Program-made: the position numbers and the translations under genes
Shown here: positions 16,630 through 25,900 of the stretch, piece after piece
Position numbering within the stretch: the stretch's first letter is position 1
Layout: every line of letters starts with the position of its first letter
Source of the DNA: Citricoccus alkalitolerans
Lineage (GTDB): Bacteria > Actinomycetota > Actinomycetes > Actinomycetales > Micrococcaceae
DNA length: 64,000 bases
Direction: 5' to 3'
Assembly (NCBI RefSeq): GCF_039528175.1
Contig: NZ_BAAALH010000002.1
Coordinates: forward strand, 1,054,001 to 1,118,000
The notes under the pieces: model-generated
The model's database searches: none
What the model was told of the DNA's origin: nothing
The model's input: only the letters and a program-made list of their open reading frames with translations

Positions 16630-17517
16630 TCAGGCCTGCGGGCGGGGGTGGCGCTGGGCGAAGTCCCGGGCGACGTCCTCCATGAAGGCGAACTCGACGC
16701 CGTCGTGCCCCTGGATGTGGTCGAACAGCCGCTCGAGCATCAGCAGGTTCTGCGGACGGCCGGAGACATCCGGGTGGATGGTGATCGGGAAGACCGCGTA
16801 GTCCATCTCGCGGTAGACCCAGTCGAACTGGTCTTTCCAGAGCTGTTCCACGTCCCGCGGGGAGACGAAGCCGTGGCTGTTGGGGCTGGACTTGATGAAC
16901 ATCATCGGGGGCAGGTCGTCCAGGTACCAGGACGCCGGGATCTCGATGAGGTCGGTCTCCTCGCCACGGACCAGCGGCTTCATCCAGTCGTGGGCCGAGT
17001 TGGCGGAGTAGTCGATCTTGGTCCAGGTGTCACCTACGCGCACGTAGTACGGGGTGTGGTCGTCATGCATCAGGGAGTGGTCATAGAGGAACCCGCGCTC
17101 GAGCAGGATCTCGTTGGTGACCTTGGAGAACTCCCACCACGGGGCCACGTAACCCACGGGCTTCTTGCCGGAGCGCCGCTCGATCAGGTCGGTGCAGTAG
17201 TCCAGGATCTCGGTCTCCTGGGTGCGGGTCATGGCGATCGGGTTCTCGTGCGAGTAGCCGTGCACTCCGATCTCGTGGCCGGCGGCGACGACCTCGTCGA
17301 ACTGCTGCGGGAACGTCTCCACCGAGTGGCCCGGCCAGAACCAGGTCACGGGGATCTCCCGGCGCTGGGCCAGCTGCAGCAGGCGCGGCACGCCCACCTC
17401 GCCGGCGAACAGGCCGCGGGAGATGTCACCGGGGGAGTCCTCGCCACCGTAGGAGCCGAGCCAGCCGCCCACGGCGTCGACGTCGATCCCCACGGACACG
17501 TAGATCTTCTTGGTCAT
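16630..17517 (-). CDS. Polysaccharide deacetylase-fold hydrolase (PuuE / allantoinase-like)
   Basis: A 295-residue NodB-fold, metal-dependent hydrolase of the PuuE/HpPgdA type. The metal-site Asp lies in GIDVDA (about 10-15). The His pair sits in HGYSHENP (H85, H89), with APWWE and DHSLMHDD following. Members act on allantoin, cyclic imides or formamide-type C-N bonds rather than on polysaccharide, and there is no signal peptide, so it is cytoplasmic. The second ATG (17517) is preferred because AAGGA would be too close to the first (17523). It lies 18 bp after the asparaginase gene. Confidence 0.85.
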   Translation of the reverse strand: MTKKIYVSVGIDVDAVGGWLGSYGGEDSPGDISRGLFAGEVGVPRLLQLAQRREIPVTWFWPGHSVETFPQQFDEVVAAGHEIGVHGYSHENPIAMTRTQETEILDYCTDLIERRSGKKPVGYVAPWWEFSKVTNEILLERGFLYDHSLMHDDHTPYYVRVGDTWTKIDYSANSAHDWMKPLVRGEETDLIEIPASWYLDDLPPMMFIKSSPNSHGFVSPRDVEQLWKDQFDWVYREMDYAVFPITIHPDVSGRPQNLLMLERLFDHIQGHDGVEFAFMEDVARDFAQRHPRPQA

Positions 17518-17535
17518 GTGCATTCCTTTCTGTGG

Positions 17536-18549
17536 TCAGCGCAGTTCGCTGAACAGGGTGGTGAATTCGGTGGTGGAGGGATTTCCGGACAGCAGGGCCG
17601 CCGCGAGGATCCGTGCTTGGAAGGGGTTCAGGTGGCCGGCGCTGACGGCGCCGGCGGCAATCAGGTCCACGCCGCCGCCGTTGCCGTAGATCGGCACCAT
17701 GGGTCCATTCGGCACGCGGGTGCTCAGCACCACAGGGATCCCTGAGGAGACCAGGTCCGCCACGGCCTCGGTGTATCCCGGACCCGCATTCCCGACGCCG
17801 GTGCCCGCCAGCACCATGCCCGCCGCGCCGCTCTGCGCCGCGTGCCGCAGCGCCTCAGGAGAGGAGCCGGGGTAGGCCGTGATGACATCCACCCGGGTGG
17901 TGCCGAACCCGGAGCCGGGCAGGGATAGAGCGCGGGGCCGGGCCGGCCGGGCGATGAGGTCGAGCTCGTCGTCGCGGAACAGGCCCACCGTGGCACCGCC
18001 ATCGAACGGCTGGCTGGCGGTGGTGTGGGCCTTGCGGGCCCCGCGGGCGGTCTGGATCCGGCCATCGAAGGCAATCAGGGCGCCCATGCCACGGAAGCGC
18101 GGATCAGCGGCCACCGCCAGGGCCTGGCGGAGGTTACGGGGGCCGTCCGAGTCCGGCTGGTCGGCCGCGCGCTGCGCGCCGGTGAACACCACGGTGGTGT
18201 CCGTATCGTTCACCAGGTCCACCAGGAAGGCGGTCTCCTCGAGGGTGTCGGTGCCATGGGTGACGACCACGCCGTCCACCGCCGCCTCGGCGGCCCGGGT
18301 GCGTGCCGCCGCGGTGATCTCCAGGATCTCCGGCAGGCCCAGGCGGTAGCTGCCCAGCGTCATGACGTCCTCGGTGGTGACCTGGAGGGCCCCGTTGCCT
18401 GCGGCTGCCGGGGACGAGGCGACGAGGTCGCCGATCGTGTCCGAGGCGACCGAGCCGTCAGTGTGGCTCGTGCCCTCCCCGTTGGCTCCGGTCTGCCCGG
18501 AACGGGACGCGATGGTCCCGCCGGTGCCGATGATGTGGACTCTGGCCAA
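17536..18549 (-). CDS. L-asparaginase family amidohydrolase
   Basis: A 337-residue amidase. Both asparaginase threonine sites are intact: TGGTIAS at 9-15 and VVTHGTDTLEET at about 96-107. There is no signal peptide. A Gly/Ser-rich insertion follows the first motif (about 17-50). As first gene of a catabolic operon facing a LacI regulator, it may hydrolyse a half-amide or D-amino-acid amide rather than asparagine. This is inference. Confidence 0.92.
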   Translation of the reverse strand: MARVHIIGTGGTIASRSGQTGANGEGTSHTDGSVASDTIGDLVASSPAAAGNGALQVTTEDVMTLGSYRLGLPEILEITAAARTRAAEAAVDGVVVTHGTDTLEETAFLVDLVNDTDTTVVFTGAQRAADQPDSDGPRNLRQALAVAADPRFRGMGALIAFDGRIQTARGARKAHTTASQPFDGGATVGLFRDDELDLIARPARPRALSLPGSGFGTTRVDVITAYPGSSPEALRHAAQSGAAGMVLAGTGVGNAGPGYTEAVADLVSSGIPVVLSTRVPNGPMVPIYGNGGGVDLIAAGAVSAGHLNPFQARILAAALLSGNPSTTEFTTLFSELR

Positions 18550-18608
18550 TCCGTGCCGCCTCTGTCGTCAGTTGTGCAAGGACTGGGGCCGGTTCCCCAA
18601 TCGATTGC

Positions 18609-18622
18609 CACAAACGTTTGTG
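18609..18622. promoter_or_regulatory. Palindromic LacI-family operator
   Basis: cacaaac/gtttgtg is a perfect 14-bp palindrome with a central CG, the form typical of LacI/GalR operators. It lies in the 170-bp divergent region, 60 bp upstream of the asparaginase start and 97 bp upstream of the repressor start. A second imperfect palindrome (atgtg-atg-cacat, about 18629-18641) lies beside it. Confidence 0.8.
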
Positions 18623-18719
18623 TAAAGTGATGTGATGCACATTAGATCAGGAATCCGCGTGATGCAAGACTCCATGTTCGGCCCGTAGACTGACCATTCG
18701 ACCACCACCGAAGGCCACC

Positions 18720-19721
18720 GTGAGCAAGCGATCATCTGTCACCCTGAAGGGGCTGGCCCAGGAGCTGGGTCTCAGTCCGTCCACGGTGTCGCGCGTGCTG
18801 AACGACGCGGCGGGCGAGGAATCACGCTGGGCCTCCCCGGAGACGAGCCGGCGCATCCTGGCCCTGGCCCACGAGGTCGGTTACGCCAAGAACCCCTATG
18901 CGGCCTCCCTGCGCACGGCCCGGTCGCGGCTGATCGGGGTGGTGGTGCCGCGATTGCAGGACTACGTGCTGGCCACGATCTACGAGGGCATCGACGAGGC
19001 TGCCGCCGAGCACGGCTACGTGGCGGTGGTGGCGAATTCGCTGGACAACCCCGAGTCCCACGAGGCCCGCGTCCGGAAGCTGATGGACCGGCGGATCGAC
19101 GGGCTGATCCTGGGGGACACCCCGTTCGACGGCTCCACGCTGACCGCGATCGAGCGGGAGGACGTCCCCTTCGTGCTGGTCAACCGGAGGTCGCCGGGAT
19201 ACCCGTCCGTGACCTGCAACGACTACCTGGGCGGGCAGTTGGCCGGCGAGTACCTGGCCGGACTGGGTGTGGAGAAGGTCTTCCTGCTGGCCGGCAAGAA
19301 CCGCATGTCCACCTCGATCGACCGCACGGCCGGATTCACCGAACGGCTGGCCGAGCACGGCATCCACGTGCCCGCCGAGCACATCGCCACCGGCGGATTC
19401 GACGCCGAGGCCGGCGAGGAGGCCACTCGGCGCTTGCTGGACTCCGTGGGCGTGCCGGACGCGCTGTTCGCCGTCAACGACTTCGCGGCCATCGGCGCCC
19501 TGGGCGTCCTGGCCGGGCGGGGGTTGTCCGTCCCGGATGACGTCAAGATCGTCGGATACAACGACACCCCCCTGGCCGGCGGAGTCGGGTTGACCACGGT
19601 GCGCTCGCCGATGCACCAGATCGGGCGGCAGGGACTGGAACTGCTCCTGGACCGGATGGACGGCAAGGACGTGGAGAGCCGGCAGCTGGATCCGGAGCTG
19701 GTGGTCCGGACCTCGGCGTAG
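18720..19721 (+). CDS. LacI family transcriptional regulator
   Basis: A 333-residue repressor. The N-terminal helix-turn-helix and hinge (VTLKGLAQELGLSPSTVSRVLN, about 7-28) are followed by a periplasmic-binding-protein-like sensor (GVVVP, GLILGDTP, VPFVLVNR, NDFAAIGAL). The start is GTG at 18720. It is divergent from the asparaginase operon and almost certainly controls it through the palindrome at 18609. The ligand is unknown. Confidence 0.93.
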   Translation: MSKRSSVTLKGLAQELGLSPSTVSRVLNDAAGEESRWASPETSRRILALAHEVGYAKNPYAASLRTARSRLIGVVVPRLQDYVLATIYEGIDEAAAEHGYVAVVANSLDNPESHEARVRKLMDRRIDGLILGDTPFDGSTLTAIEREDVPFVLVNRRSPGYPSVTCNDYLGGQLAGEYLAGLGVEKVFLLAGKNRMSTSIDRTAGFTERLAEHGIHVPAEHIATGGFDAEAGEEATRRLLDSVGVPDALFAVNDFAAIGALGVLAGRGLSVPDDVKIVGYNDTPLAGGVGLTTVRSPMHQIGRQGLELLLDRMDGKDVESRQLDPELVVRTSA

Positions 19722-19763
19722 GGCCTACCTGCGGGGACTCAACGGGTGCCGCTGTGACCTCGC

Positions 19764-19780
19764 GGGATCACCGTGATCCC
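19764..19780 (+). other. Perfect 8-1-8 palindrome
   Basis: gggatcac-c-gtgatccc lies between the lacI-type stop and the YdeI start. It could terminate the regulator gene or act as an operator for the next gene. It has no T tract. Confidence 0.45.
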
Positions 19781-19842
19781 AGTGCTCATGCGATGTCACT
19801 GAGTAGGATGGCGAAGAACCGGACCGGCCACGAGGGGCCTAC

Positions 19843-20439
19843 ATGAAGAACACATCTGCAGCCGAGGAACCCGAAGTCCTGATCGTGGAGGACGTTGCGG
19901 CCTGGCGAGAATGGCTGGATGCGCACGAGGAGAGTTCTGACGGCATCTGGCTGATGCTTGCCAAGAAGGGAGCCACCGTACCGACGTCGCTGACCTACCA
20001 GCAGGCCCTGCGGGAAGCGTTGTGCAGCGGTTGGATCGACGGTCAGTCCACATCCATCGACGCCACCACCTACCGCCAGCGGTACACGCCACGTCGCAAA
20101 GCCTCGATGTGGTCCCAGCGCAATGTCACGCTCGTGGCCGAGCTGATCGGGCAAGGGCGGATGCGGCCCCGTGGGCAAGCGGAGATCGACCGGGCGAAAG
20201 CCGACGGCCGGTGGGACCGCGCCTACGCCGGCCCGGCCACGGCCGAGGTCCCCGAGGACCTGGCTGCCGAGCTCGCCGCGTCACCGGCCGCTGCCGCCGC
20301 CTTCGCCGCCCTCAACGGCCAGAACCGCTACGCCGTCCTGCATCGGGTCCTCACGGCGCCGAGCCCGGCGAGCCGGACCAATCGGCTGGCCAAGCTGGTC
20401 GGCATGCTGGAGCGTGGGGAGACTCCCTACCCGCAGTAG
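19843..20439 (+). CDS. YdeI family protein
   Basis: A 198-residue cytoplasmic protein of the YdeI/OmdA family, with WREWLDAHEESSDGIWLMLAKKG, a central EALCSGWIDGQ and the RYTPRRKASMWSQRN segment that define it. The C-terminal bacteriocin-protection-type half ends RTNRLAKLVGMLERGETPYP. The biochemical role is unsettled. The gene is single and ends before a strong hairpin. Confidence 0.88.
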   Translation: MKNTSAAEEPEVLIVEDVAAWREWLDAHEESSDGIWLMLAKKGATVPTSLTYQQALREALCSGWIDGQSTSIDATTYRQRYTPRRKASMWSQRNVTLVAELIGQGRMRPRGQAEIDRAKADGRWDRAYAGPATAEVPEDLAAELAASPAAAAAFAALNGQNRYAVLHRVLTAPSPASRTNRLAKLVGMLERGETPYPQ

Positions 20440-20505
20440 TCGCCGGATGGCCGGATGGCCGGTAGCCGCTGGGCCAGGCCTGGCGCGGTATCCGGTAGTT
20501 CTCTG

Positions 20506-20553
20506 CGCGTTTTCCGGGCAGGAATGAGTACTAATTTCTGCCCGGAAAACGCG
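20506..20553. terminator. Perfect 16-bp hairpin between convergent genes
   Basis: cgcgttttccgggcag (20506-20521) and its exact complement at 20538-20553 flank a 16-nt AT-rich loop. Each side contains a TTTT or AAAA run in the stem. It probably terminates the YdeI gene (+) and the peroxide-defence operon (-). Confidence 0.8.
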
Positions 20554-20647
20554 ACTCTGTCCGGACAATGCGACGGCGGTGGCGAAGCGGCTGCCTGCGC
20601 GGAGGTCAAGGCCCGGGTCTACACGCGTCGAATTGTCAGGGCCCGCG

Positions 20648-21325
20648 TCAGCGGGGCAGGCGCACGGTGCTCGTCAGAGCCGTCAGGCTGGGCTGACGCG
20701 GGGTCGAGCTGAAGCCGAACTCGGCCGGAGGATCCAGCTCCGCCAGTCCGCCGAGATCCTGGCCGGCCCAGGTGGCGGAGGAGGCCGTGATCCGGCGCAG
20801 GTCGCGTGCGGAATACCATTCGAGTCGGCCGTTCCCTGCACTGCCCAGGGTTCGAACGCCGGGCATCGTCCACCGGGCCACCCGGTCGGTGATCCGGGCC
20901 AGGGTCAGGCTGCGTCCCATCGGGCTGGGGATGGCGCGCAGCACGTGGCCCAGTGGGGTCCGGCCGCCCACCGCGAAAGACCACACCAGGGGGCCGGCGG
21001 TGACGCGCCAGCGGGCGTCCGCGGCAGCGCCCGCGTGGGGCGCCTGAACCTGGACCGGCACCTCACGAACTTCGTCGAAGGTGTACGTGGCCGCCACGAA
21101 CTCGGCGACCCAGGCGTCCGGGGCGAGGAGGACCCGGTGGCCGTCCGCGCGCTGGAGCATCACATCAGAGAATGGTCCATGCGGAGAGGTGTCCCAGTGA
21201 CCGAGGACCAGCCGAGTTCCGCCCGTGGTGCCGGCACCGGCGATGTGGCCGGTGAAGCGCAACCCTGCCTGCCCGTTCATGGGAGTCATCTCACGGTGCG
21301 CTCTCTGCACACCTGCACGTACCAT
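20648..21325 (-). CDS. Conserved hypothetical protein, actinobacterial
   Basis: A 225-residue protein without recognised domain. The conserved-looking core runs from GLRFTGHIAGAGTTGGTRLV through ADGHRVLLAPDAWVAEFVAATYTFDEV. There are no membrane segments; it may be a beta-barrel small-molecule-binding protein. The ATG at 21325 lies 9 bp after the glutathione peroxidase stop, so it is probably the last gene of that operon. Starts at 21289 or 21280 are equally possible. Confidence 0.65.
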   Translation of the reverse strand: MVRAGVQRAHREMTPMNGQAGLRFTGHIAGAGTTGGTRLVLGHWDTSPHGPFSDVMLQRADGHRVLLAPDAWVAEFVAATYTFDEVREVPVQVQAPHAGAAADARWRVTAGPLVWSFAVGGRTPLGHVLRAIPSPMGRSLTLARITDRVARWTMPGVRTLGSAGNGRLEWYSARDLRRITASSATWAGQDLGGLAELDPPAEFGFSSTPRQPSLTALTSTVRLPR

Positions 21326-21334
21326 TTCACCCGT

Positions 21335-21820
21335 TCACTGCTCGGTGAGGGCCGCCTCGATCGGACCGCGCATCGTGGCGGGGGCGGTGGTCGGTGCGAA
21401 GCGCTCGAGGACAGTTCCGTCCCGTCCGATCAGGAACTTCGTGAAGTTCCACTTGACCGCTCCGCCGAGCAGTCCTGAGGTCTCCTTACGCAACCAGGCG
21501 AACAGCGGGTGCGCACCGGAGCCGTTGACCTCCACCTTGGCGAACATCGGGAAGTCGACGCCGTAGTTCAGCTGGCAGAACTCACTGGCCTCGGCGTCCG
21601 TGCCCGGCTCCTGGTGGGCGAACTGGTTGCAGGGGAAGCCGAGCACCACCAGGCCACGCTCCCGGTAGTCGGCGTAGAGCTCCTGCAGCCCCTCGAACTG
21701 TGGGGTCAGACCGCACTGGCTGGCCGTATTGACCACGAGCACCACCTGGCCCGCGTAGTCGGACAACGGGCGGTCCTCCCCGGTGGCCGTGCGGGCGGAG
21801 AAGTCGACGAGCGTGGGCAT
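21335..21820 (-). CDS. Glutathione peroxidase family protein
   Basis: A 161-residue thioredoxin-fold peroxidase. The peroxidatic cysteine lies at C36 in NTASQCGLTPQ, with the FPCNQF segment carrying the conserved Gln and KWNFTKFLI carrying the Trp. In actinobacteria such enzymes normally use thioredoxin or mycothiol systems. The start overlaps the stop of the organic hydroperoxide gene (TGATG), so the two are co-translated. Confidence 0.93.
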   Translation of the reverse strand: MPTLVDFSARTATGEDRPLSDYAGQVVLVVNTASQCGLTPQFEGLQELYADYRERGLVVLGFPCNQFAHQEPGTDAEASEFCQLNYGVDFPMFAKVEVNGSGAHPLFAWLRKETSGLLGGAVKWNFTKFLIGRDGTVLERFAPTTAPATMRGPIEAALTEQ

Positions 21821-22242
21821 CAGTCCTGCACCACGTCCACGGTGACCTCGATGTTCCCGCGGGTGGCGTTGGAGTACGGGCAGACCTGGTGCGCCTGATC
21901 CGCCAGCTCCTGGGCCTCGTCCTGGGGCAAGGTGGGGACCACCACCTCCAGGGTGACCTCCAGGCCGAAGCCGCCGGCGTCATTCGGGCCGATCCCCACA
22001 CGGGCGCCCACGCTGGACTCACCGAGGTCCTTCTTCGCCTGGCGGGCCACCAACTGCAGCGCGGAGTGGAAACATGCGGCGTATCCGGCCGCGAAGAGCT
22101 GTTCCGGGTTGGCTCCGTTGCCGGTGCCGCCCATCTCCTGTGGGAGGGCCAGGTCCAGGCTGATGGAACCGTCCGCGGTCTGCGTGCGGCCGTCCCGGCC
22201 GCCGCCGGTGGCCAGGGCCTCTGCGGTGTACACGGTCTTCAT
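21820..22242 (-). CDS. ohr: Organic hydroperoxide resistance protein (Ohr/OsmC family)
   Basis: A 140-residue thiol peroxidase that reduces organic hydroperoxides. The two catalytic cysteines are C57 in AAGYAACFHSAL and C121 in VCPYSNATRGN, as in Ohr. AAGGAG precedes the ATG at 22242; a longer frame to 22269 lacks a ribosome site. It is the middle gene of ohrR-ohr-gpx. Confidence 0.95.
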   Translation of the reverse strand: MKTVYTAEALATGGGRDGRTQTADGSISLDLALPQEMGGTGNGANPEQLFAAGYAACFHSALQLVARQAKKDLGESSVGARVGIGPNDAGGFGLEVTLEVVVPTLPQDEAQELADQAHQVCPYSNATRGNIEVTVDVVQD

Positions 22243-22308
22243 GGGGTTCTCCTTCAGTCGGGGTCTCATCAGGTCAGGGGGGCGTCGGGGAGTCGGGGCT
22301 AGGTGGGC

Positions 22309-22767
22309 TCAGGCTGAGTCAGGGCTTCGGACGTCCGAGCCGGCGAAACGGTGGGAGAGGTTCCGGAGGCTCATCAGGTCCTCCACGGGCAGGGTGACGG
22401 CGTTCCGCAGGCAACGCTGGATCTCTGCGCCGCGCGAGCGGAGCGCCTGACCCTCTGCGGTCAGGTGCACGGCGACCCGGCGCGCATCCGTTGACTGGCG
22501 CTCGCGGGTGATGAAGCCGTTCTCGTCCAGGCGCCGCAACAAGGGGGACAGCGTGCCGCTGTCCAGGTGCAGCCGCTCACCGAGTGCGGAGACAGTCTGC
22601 CCGTCCTGCTCCCAGAGCACCAGCAGGACGAGATACTGCGGGTAGGTCAGGCCCAGATCATCCAGCAGCGGTCGATAGGCCTGCTGAGCCGCCCGTGCCG
22701 CCGAGTACAGGGCGAAGCACACCTGGTCCTCCAGGCGGGCAGCGGATTCCGGGGATGCACGGCTCAT
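22309..22767 (-). CDS. ohrR: MarR family peroxide-sensing repressor (OhrR)
   Basis: A 152-residue MarR-type repressor. The reactive cysteine of OhrR proteins is C17 in LEDQVCFALYSA. The winged helix lies at about 50-105 (VSALGERLHLDSGTLSPLLRRLDENGFI). Oxidation of C17 would release it from DNA. It lies 66 bp upstream of ohr on the same strand, and the palindrome at 22777-22803 lies just before its start, implying autoregulation of the whole operon. An alternative GTG at 22785 lies inside the operator. Confidence 0.92.
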   Translation of the reverse strand: MSRASPESAARLEDQVCFALYSAARAAQQAYRPLLDDLGLTYPQYLVLLVLWEQDGQTVSALGERLHLDSGTLSPLLRRLDENGFITRERQSTDARRVAVHLTAEGQALRSRGAEIQRCLRNAVTLPVEDLMSLRNLSHRFAGSDVRSPDSA

Positions 22768-22776
22768 GGGGAAAGC

Positions 22777-22803
22777 ATTGCGCACAATTCAATTGTGCGC
22801 AAT
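22777..22803. promoter_or_regulatory. OhrR operator, 13-1-13 perfect palindrome
   Basis: The arms attgcgcacaatt and aattgtgcgcaat surround a single C. The core ACAATT-N-AATTGT matches the known OhrR/MarR box (TACAATT..AATTGTA). It lies 10 bp upstream of the ohrR ATG. Confidence 0.88.
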
Positions 22804-22845
22804 GGGTTAGATGTGGCATCCCACCTGTCCGACGAGCACCCGACC

Positions 22846-22860
22846 CCGTGGAAACCACGG
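22846..22860 (-). terminator. Small hairpin after the LAL regulator gene
   Basis: ccgtgg-aaa-ccacgg lies about 80 bp beyond the stop of the minus-strand LAL gene and before the OhrR promoter region. It is weak as a terminator. Confidence 0.35.
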
Positions 22861-22939
22861 TTCCGGCCCCAGGACTACCCGGCCAGGATGGATGTCATGG
22901 CAGCTCAAGGACAACAGGAGGAGAGTTCGTCTGGGTTCG

Positions 22940-25900
22940 TCAGGGAGCGCTCGGGTCGTCCAGGCCTAAGGGGTCGTCCGATACGCCGTCCACCGGGTTA
23001 CCCTCCTCGGAGCCGCGCCCGGCCAGCGCTGGGACCAGCAGGGTCAGGGTGGCCGGCCGCAGGGCTTTCCGTAGCTCCACACGGCTGGTCATCCCGAGTT
23101 TCGCGAGGCAATTGCCGACGTGGTACTCCACCGTGCGCACGCTGAGGAACAGCTCGGTGGCGATCTCACGACTGCCCTTGCCCTCGGCGACCTCGACGGC
23201 GATCTGCCGTTCGCGGGTGGACAGTTCTGCCATCAACCGGAACGCAGCCTGTGCCGGAGCTGACACCGGCTCATGGGCGCATTCTGCCCTTCGATCAGCC
23301 GCCGGGCCGGCCACCGATTCGTGCACACCTCTCATGGGGCGGATTCCCCCCTCCGCTCTGGTGCCCACATCGTCCGGCCCGGTGGCTTTGTCCCCCTGCC
23401 GCTTCCGCAGGGAGATCTCCAGTTCCTCCGCCTCACCTTGGAGTGGCAAGGCGCCACACCGCAGGAAGAAGTCGGCGGCCTGGCGGGCCCACCGGCCGGC
23501 GTCGCCCACCCCGTCCTCGGGGCGCTCGGCGGGGCCCGCGCCGTCCATGGCGAGCCGGGACAGGTCCAACGCCAGGAAGGCCCGGACCAGGGCATGGCCC
23601 CCGCCGGGCAGGACGTCCGGACCGATGCCGGCCACGTACGGAACCGGCTCGGCATCCAGGGCTGCCAGGGCCCCCACCAGCTGCTCCCGTGCCTCGTCCG
23701 ATTGGCCCCGCGCCCGGTACAGGGCACTGAGTGTGGCCGCCTCCACTGCGTGCAGGACGCCCTCAGGGGCGGAATCCATGCCCTCCGTGGCACGGGCTGC
23801 GAGGGCCTGCAGTTGGTGCACGTGTCCGATTTCCGCCAGCGCCCGCGCGTACAGGCAGACCGTGGTGAACCCGGCGGTGGCCCATCCCACCCGGGTGGAC
23901 TCGATGATCTGGAACTGGTGGGCGGCCTCCGGATGGTCGCCGGCGAAGGTGGCGCCCATGGCGCGGGTGAAGGCCACGGCGCACGCCACCACCTCACTGG
24001 TGGTGCCGGCGTCCTCCACCGCTCGCCGGAGCAGCGGGCGGCCGATCCGCTGTTCGCCACGGGCCAGCGGCACCAGCGCCGCCGTGGCATAGGCGGAGCG
24101 AACCCCGGAATCGACCGGCAGCATCAGGCAGCTGTCCACGGCCCGCGTCGCATGTTCCAGGGCGCGGTCCCAGGCGCCCTGGTGGAAGGCCAGCTGGCTC
24201 AGCGTGCTCTCCAGGAAGACCCGCTGCTCGCCGGGGCCCGGGGTGTCCTGGGCCGTGGCATCGAGAATTCGGGAGGCGGAGGCCACCTCCCCCTGGGCGC
24301 GGAGACGCGAGCCGATCACCGCGGAGATCACGCTCCGCACGGGCTCGGTCCCCGGAACGGGACGCAGGTCCTCCAGCAGAGATGTCATCTGCTCCGTGAA
24401 CTCGCCCACGCGGCTGCGGTCGCCATGCCGCAGGCCGGACCAGAGGGCGAGTAGGGCCTCCACGGAGCGCGCCTCACTGACCTGGCGCAGAGCCCGGGGG
24501 TCTTGGCGGGCAGCGTGTTCGAACCCGCGGCGTACTGGCACCAACTCGTCCAGCAGGTCATCGATGGTGTTGCCGACGGCGCCGAACCGTGCAGTGGCGT
24601 AGGCGAGCCGTCCCGCGGCGGAGAGGGCGTGGCCGAGCAGGAGCAGGCCGGCCCGCCCCGGATCGTCCTCCGGCAGGTAGAGGCCCTGCCGGATCTGGTC
24701 CACCGCCCCCTCCAGGTCCTCAGAGGCGAGCAGATCCCAGGCTCGCGCCGCGCACCCCGGCCGGCTCTGGGGCAATCTGGCCAGGACGTCCCGCAACTCG
24801 AGCACCAGGTCCGTCCTGCGGGCCAGGACGGTGGCACGCAGAGCCAACGTCAGGGCAACCGGGTCCCCGGTCAACTGCAGGGCTTGATGGAAGTGGCCGA
24901 AGGCCACCACCCCGTCTCCGCGTCCCAGGGCCTCTCCTCCGTACTGCATCAGCGTCCGAACGAGCAGCGGGGTCTCCGCCGGCTCCGGGTCCAGCCGCTG
25001 TGCCTGGACCCGGTGTCCCAGGGCCGCGGGTCCATTCAGGACCGGGGCGAGGATCCGGTGCAGTTCCGCACGACGCTTGTCCGGCAGCTGGTCCGCCATG
25101 AGCGTGGCCAGGTGCGGGTGGGACAAGGCCACCGTCCCCGCGGTGTGCGTGATGCGCACCTGGTCGGAGTCCAGCAGGCCGTGGTCCGGCAGGCCCGGAT
25201 AACCCAGCTCGACCAGCGCCCCGCTCAGGTGAACGATGTGGAGGGGCTCGCCGGCCACTGCCAGCAGGCTGAGGGTGTCCCGCAGATGGGGAGAGAGCGC
25301 CTCCAAGGATGACTGCAGTGCACGGCCGAACAGGCGTTGGGGAGCATTCTGACCTTGTCCCAGGGCCGCCATCGCATCCTGCAGCCGACGGTGTCCCGGA
25401 GGGGCGTGGTCCAGCCACCCGGCCACCGCGCTCACCAGCAGGGGGACACCGCCCGTGCCGTCGTTGACTTTGCGGGCGAAGTCCTCGGACACGGGGATCC
25501 CCAGCCGCTCCCGCAGGACCTGCCGACACTCCGCGACTCCCAACGGGCCCAACTGCAGGTGGGTACCGTTGCGCCCGGAAGCCAGGAAGCGCTCGATGCC
25601 GACGGTGAGCTCGGTGGCCTGCGGGCGGTAGGTCAGGATGATCATGAAGGGCCCCGAGGGCATGGCCAGAGCGCATCGCCACAGCACCTCGGCGGAGAAC
25701 GGGTCCGCCCATTGGAGGTCTTCCACCACGGCGATGCCCGTTCCGCCGTCGTTGGACTCAAGGGTCTGGATGGCATCGAAAACCACCTGCACGCAATCCT
25801 GCGTGACGGTGGGCCACTGCGTCCGATGCCTGCCGGTGATGGCGGACAGTAGCCGCTGGACCAGTGACCCTGGGGCATCGGCATCAGAGGGGTACAACTC

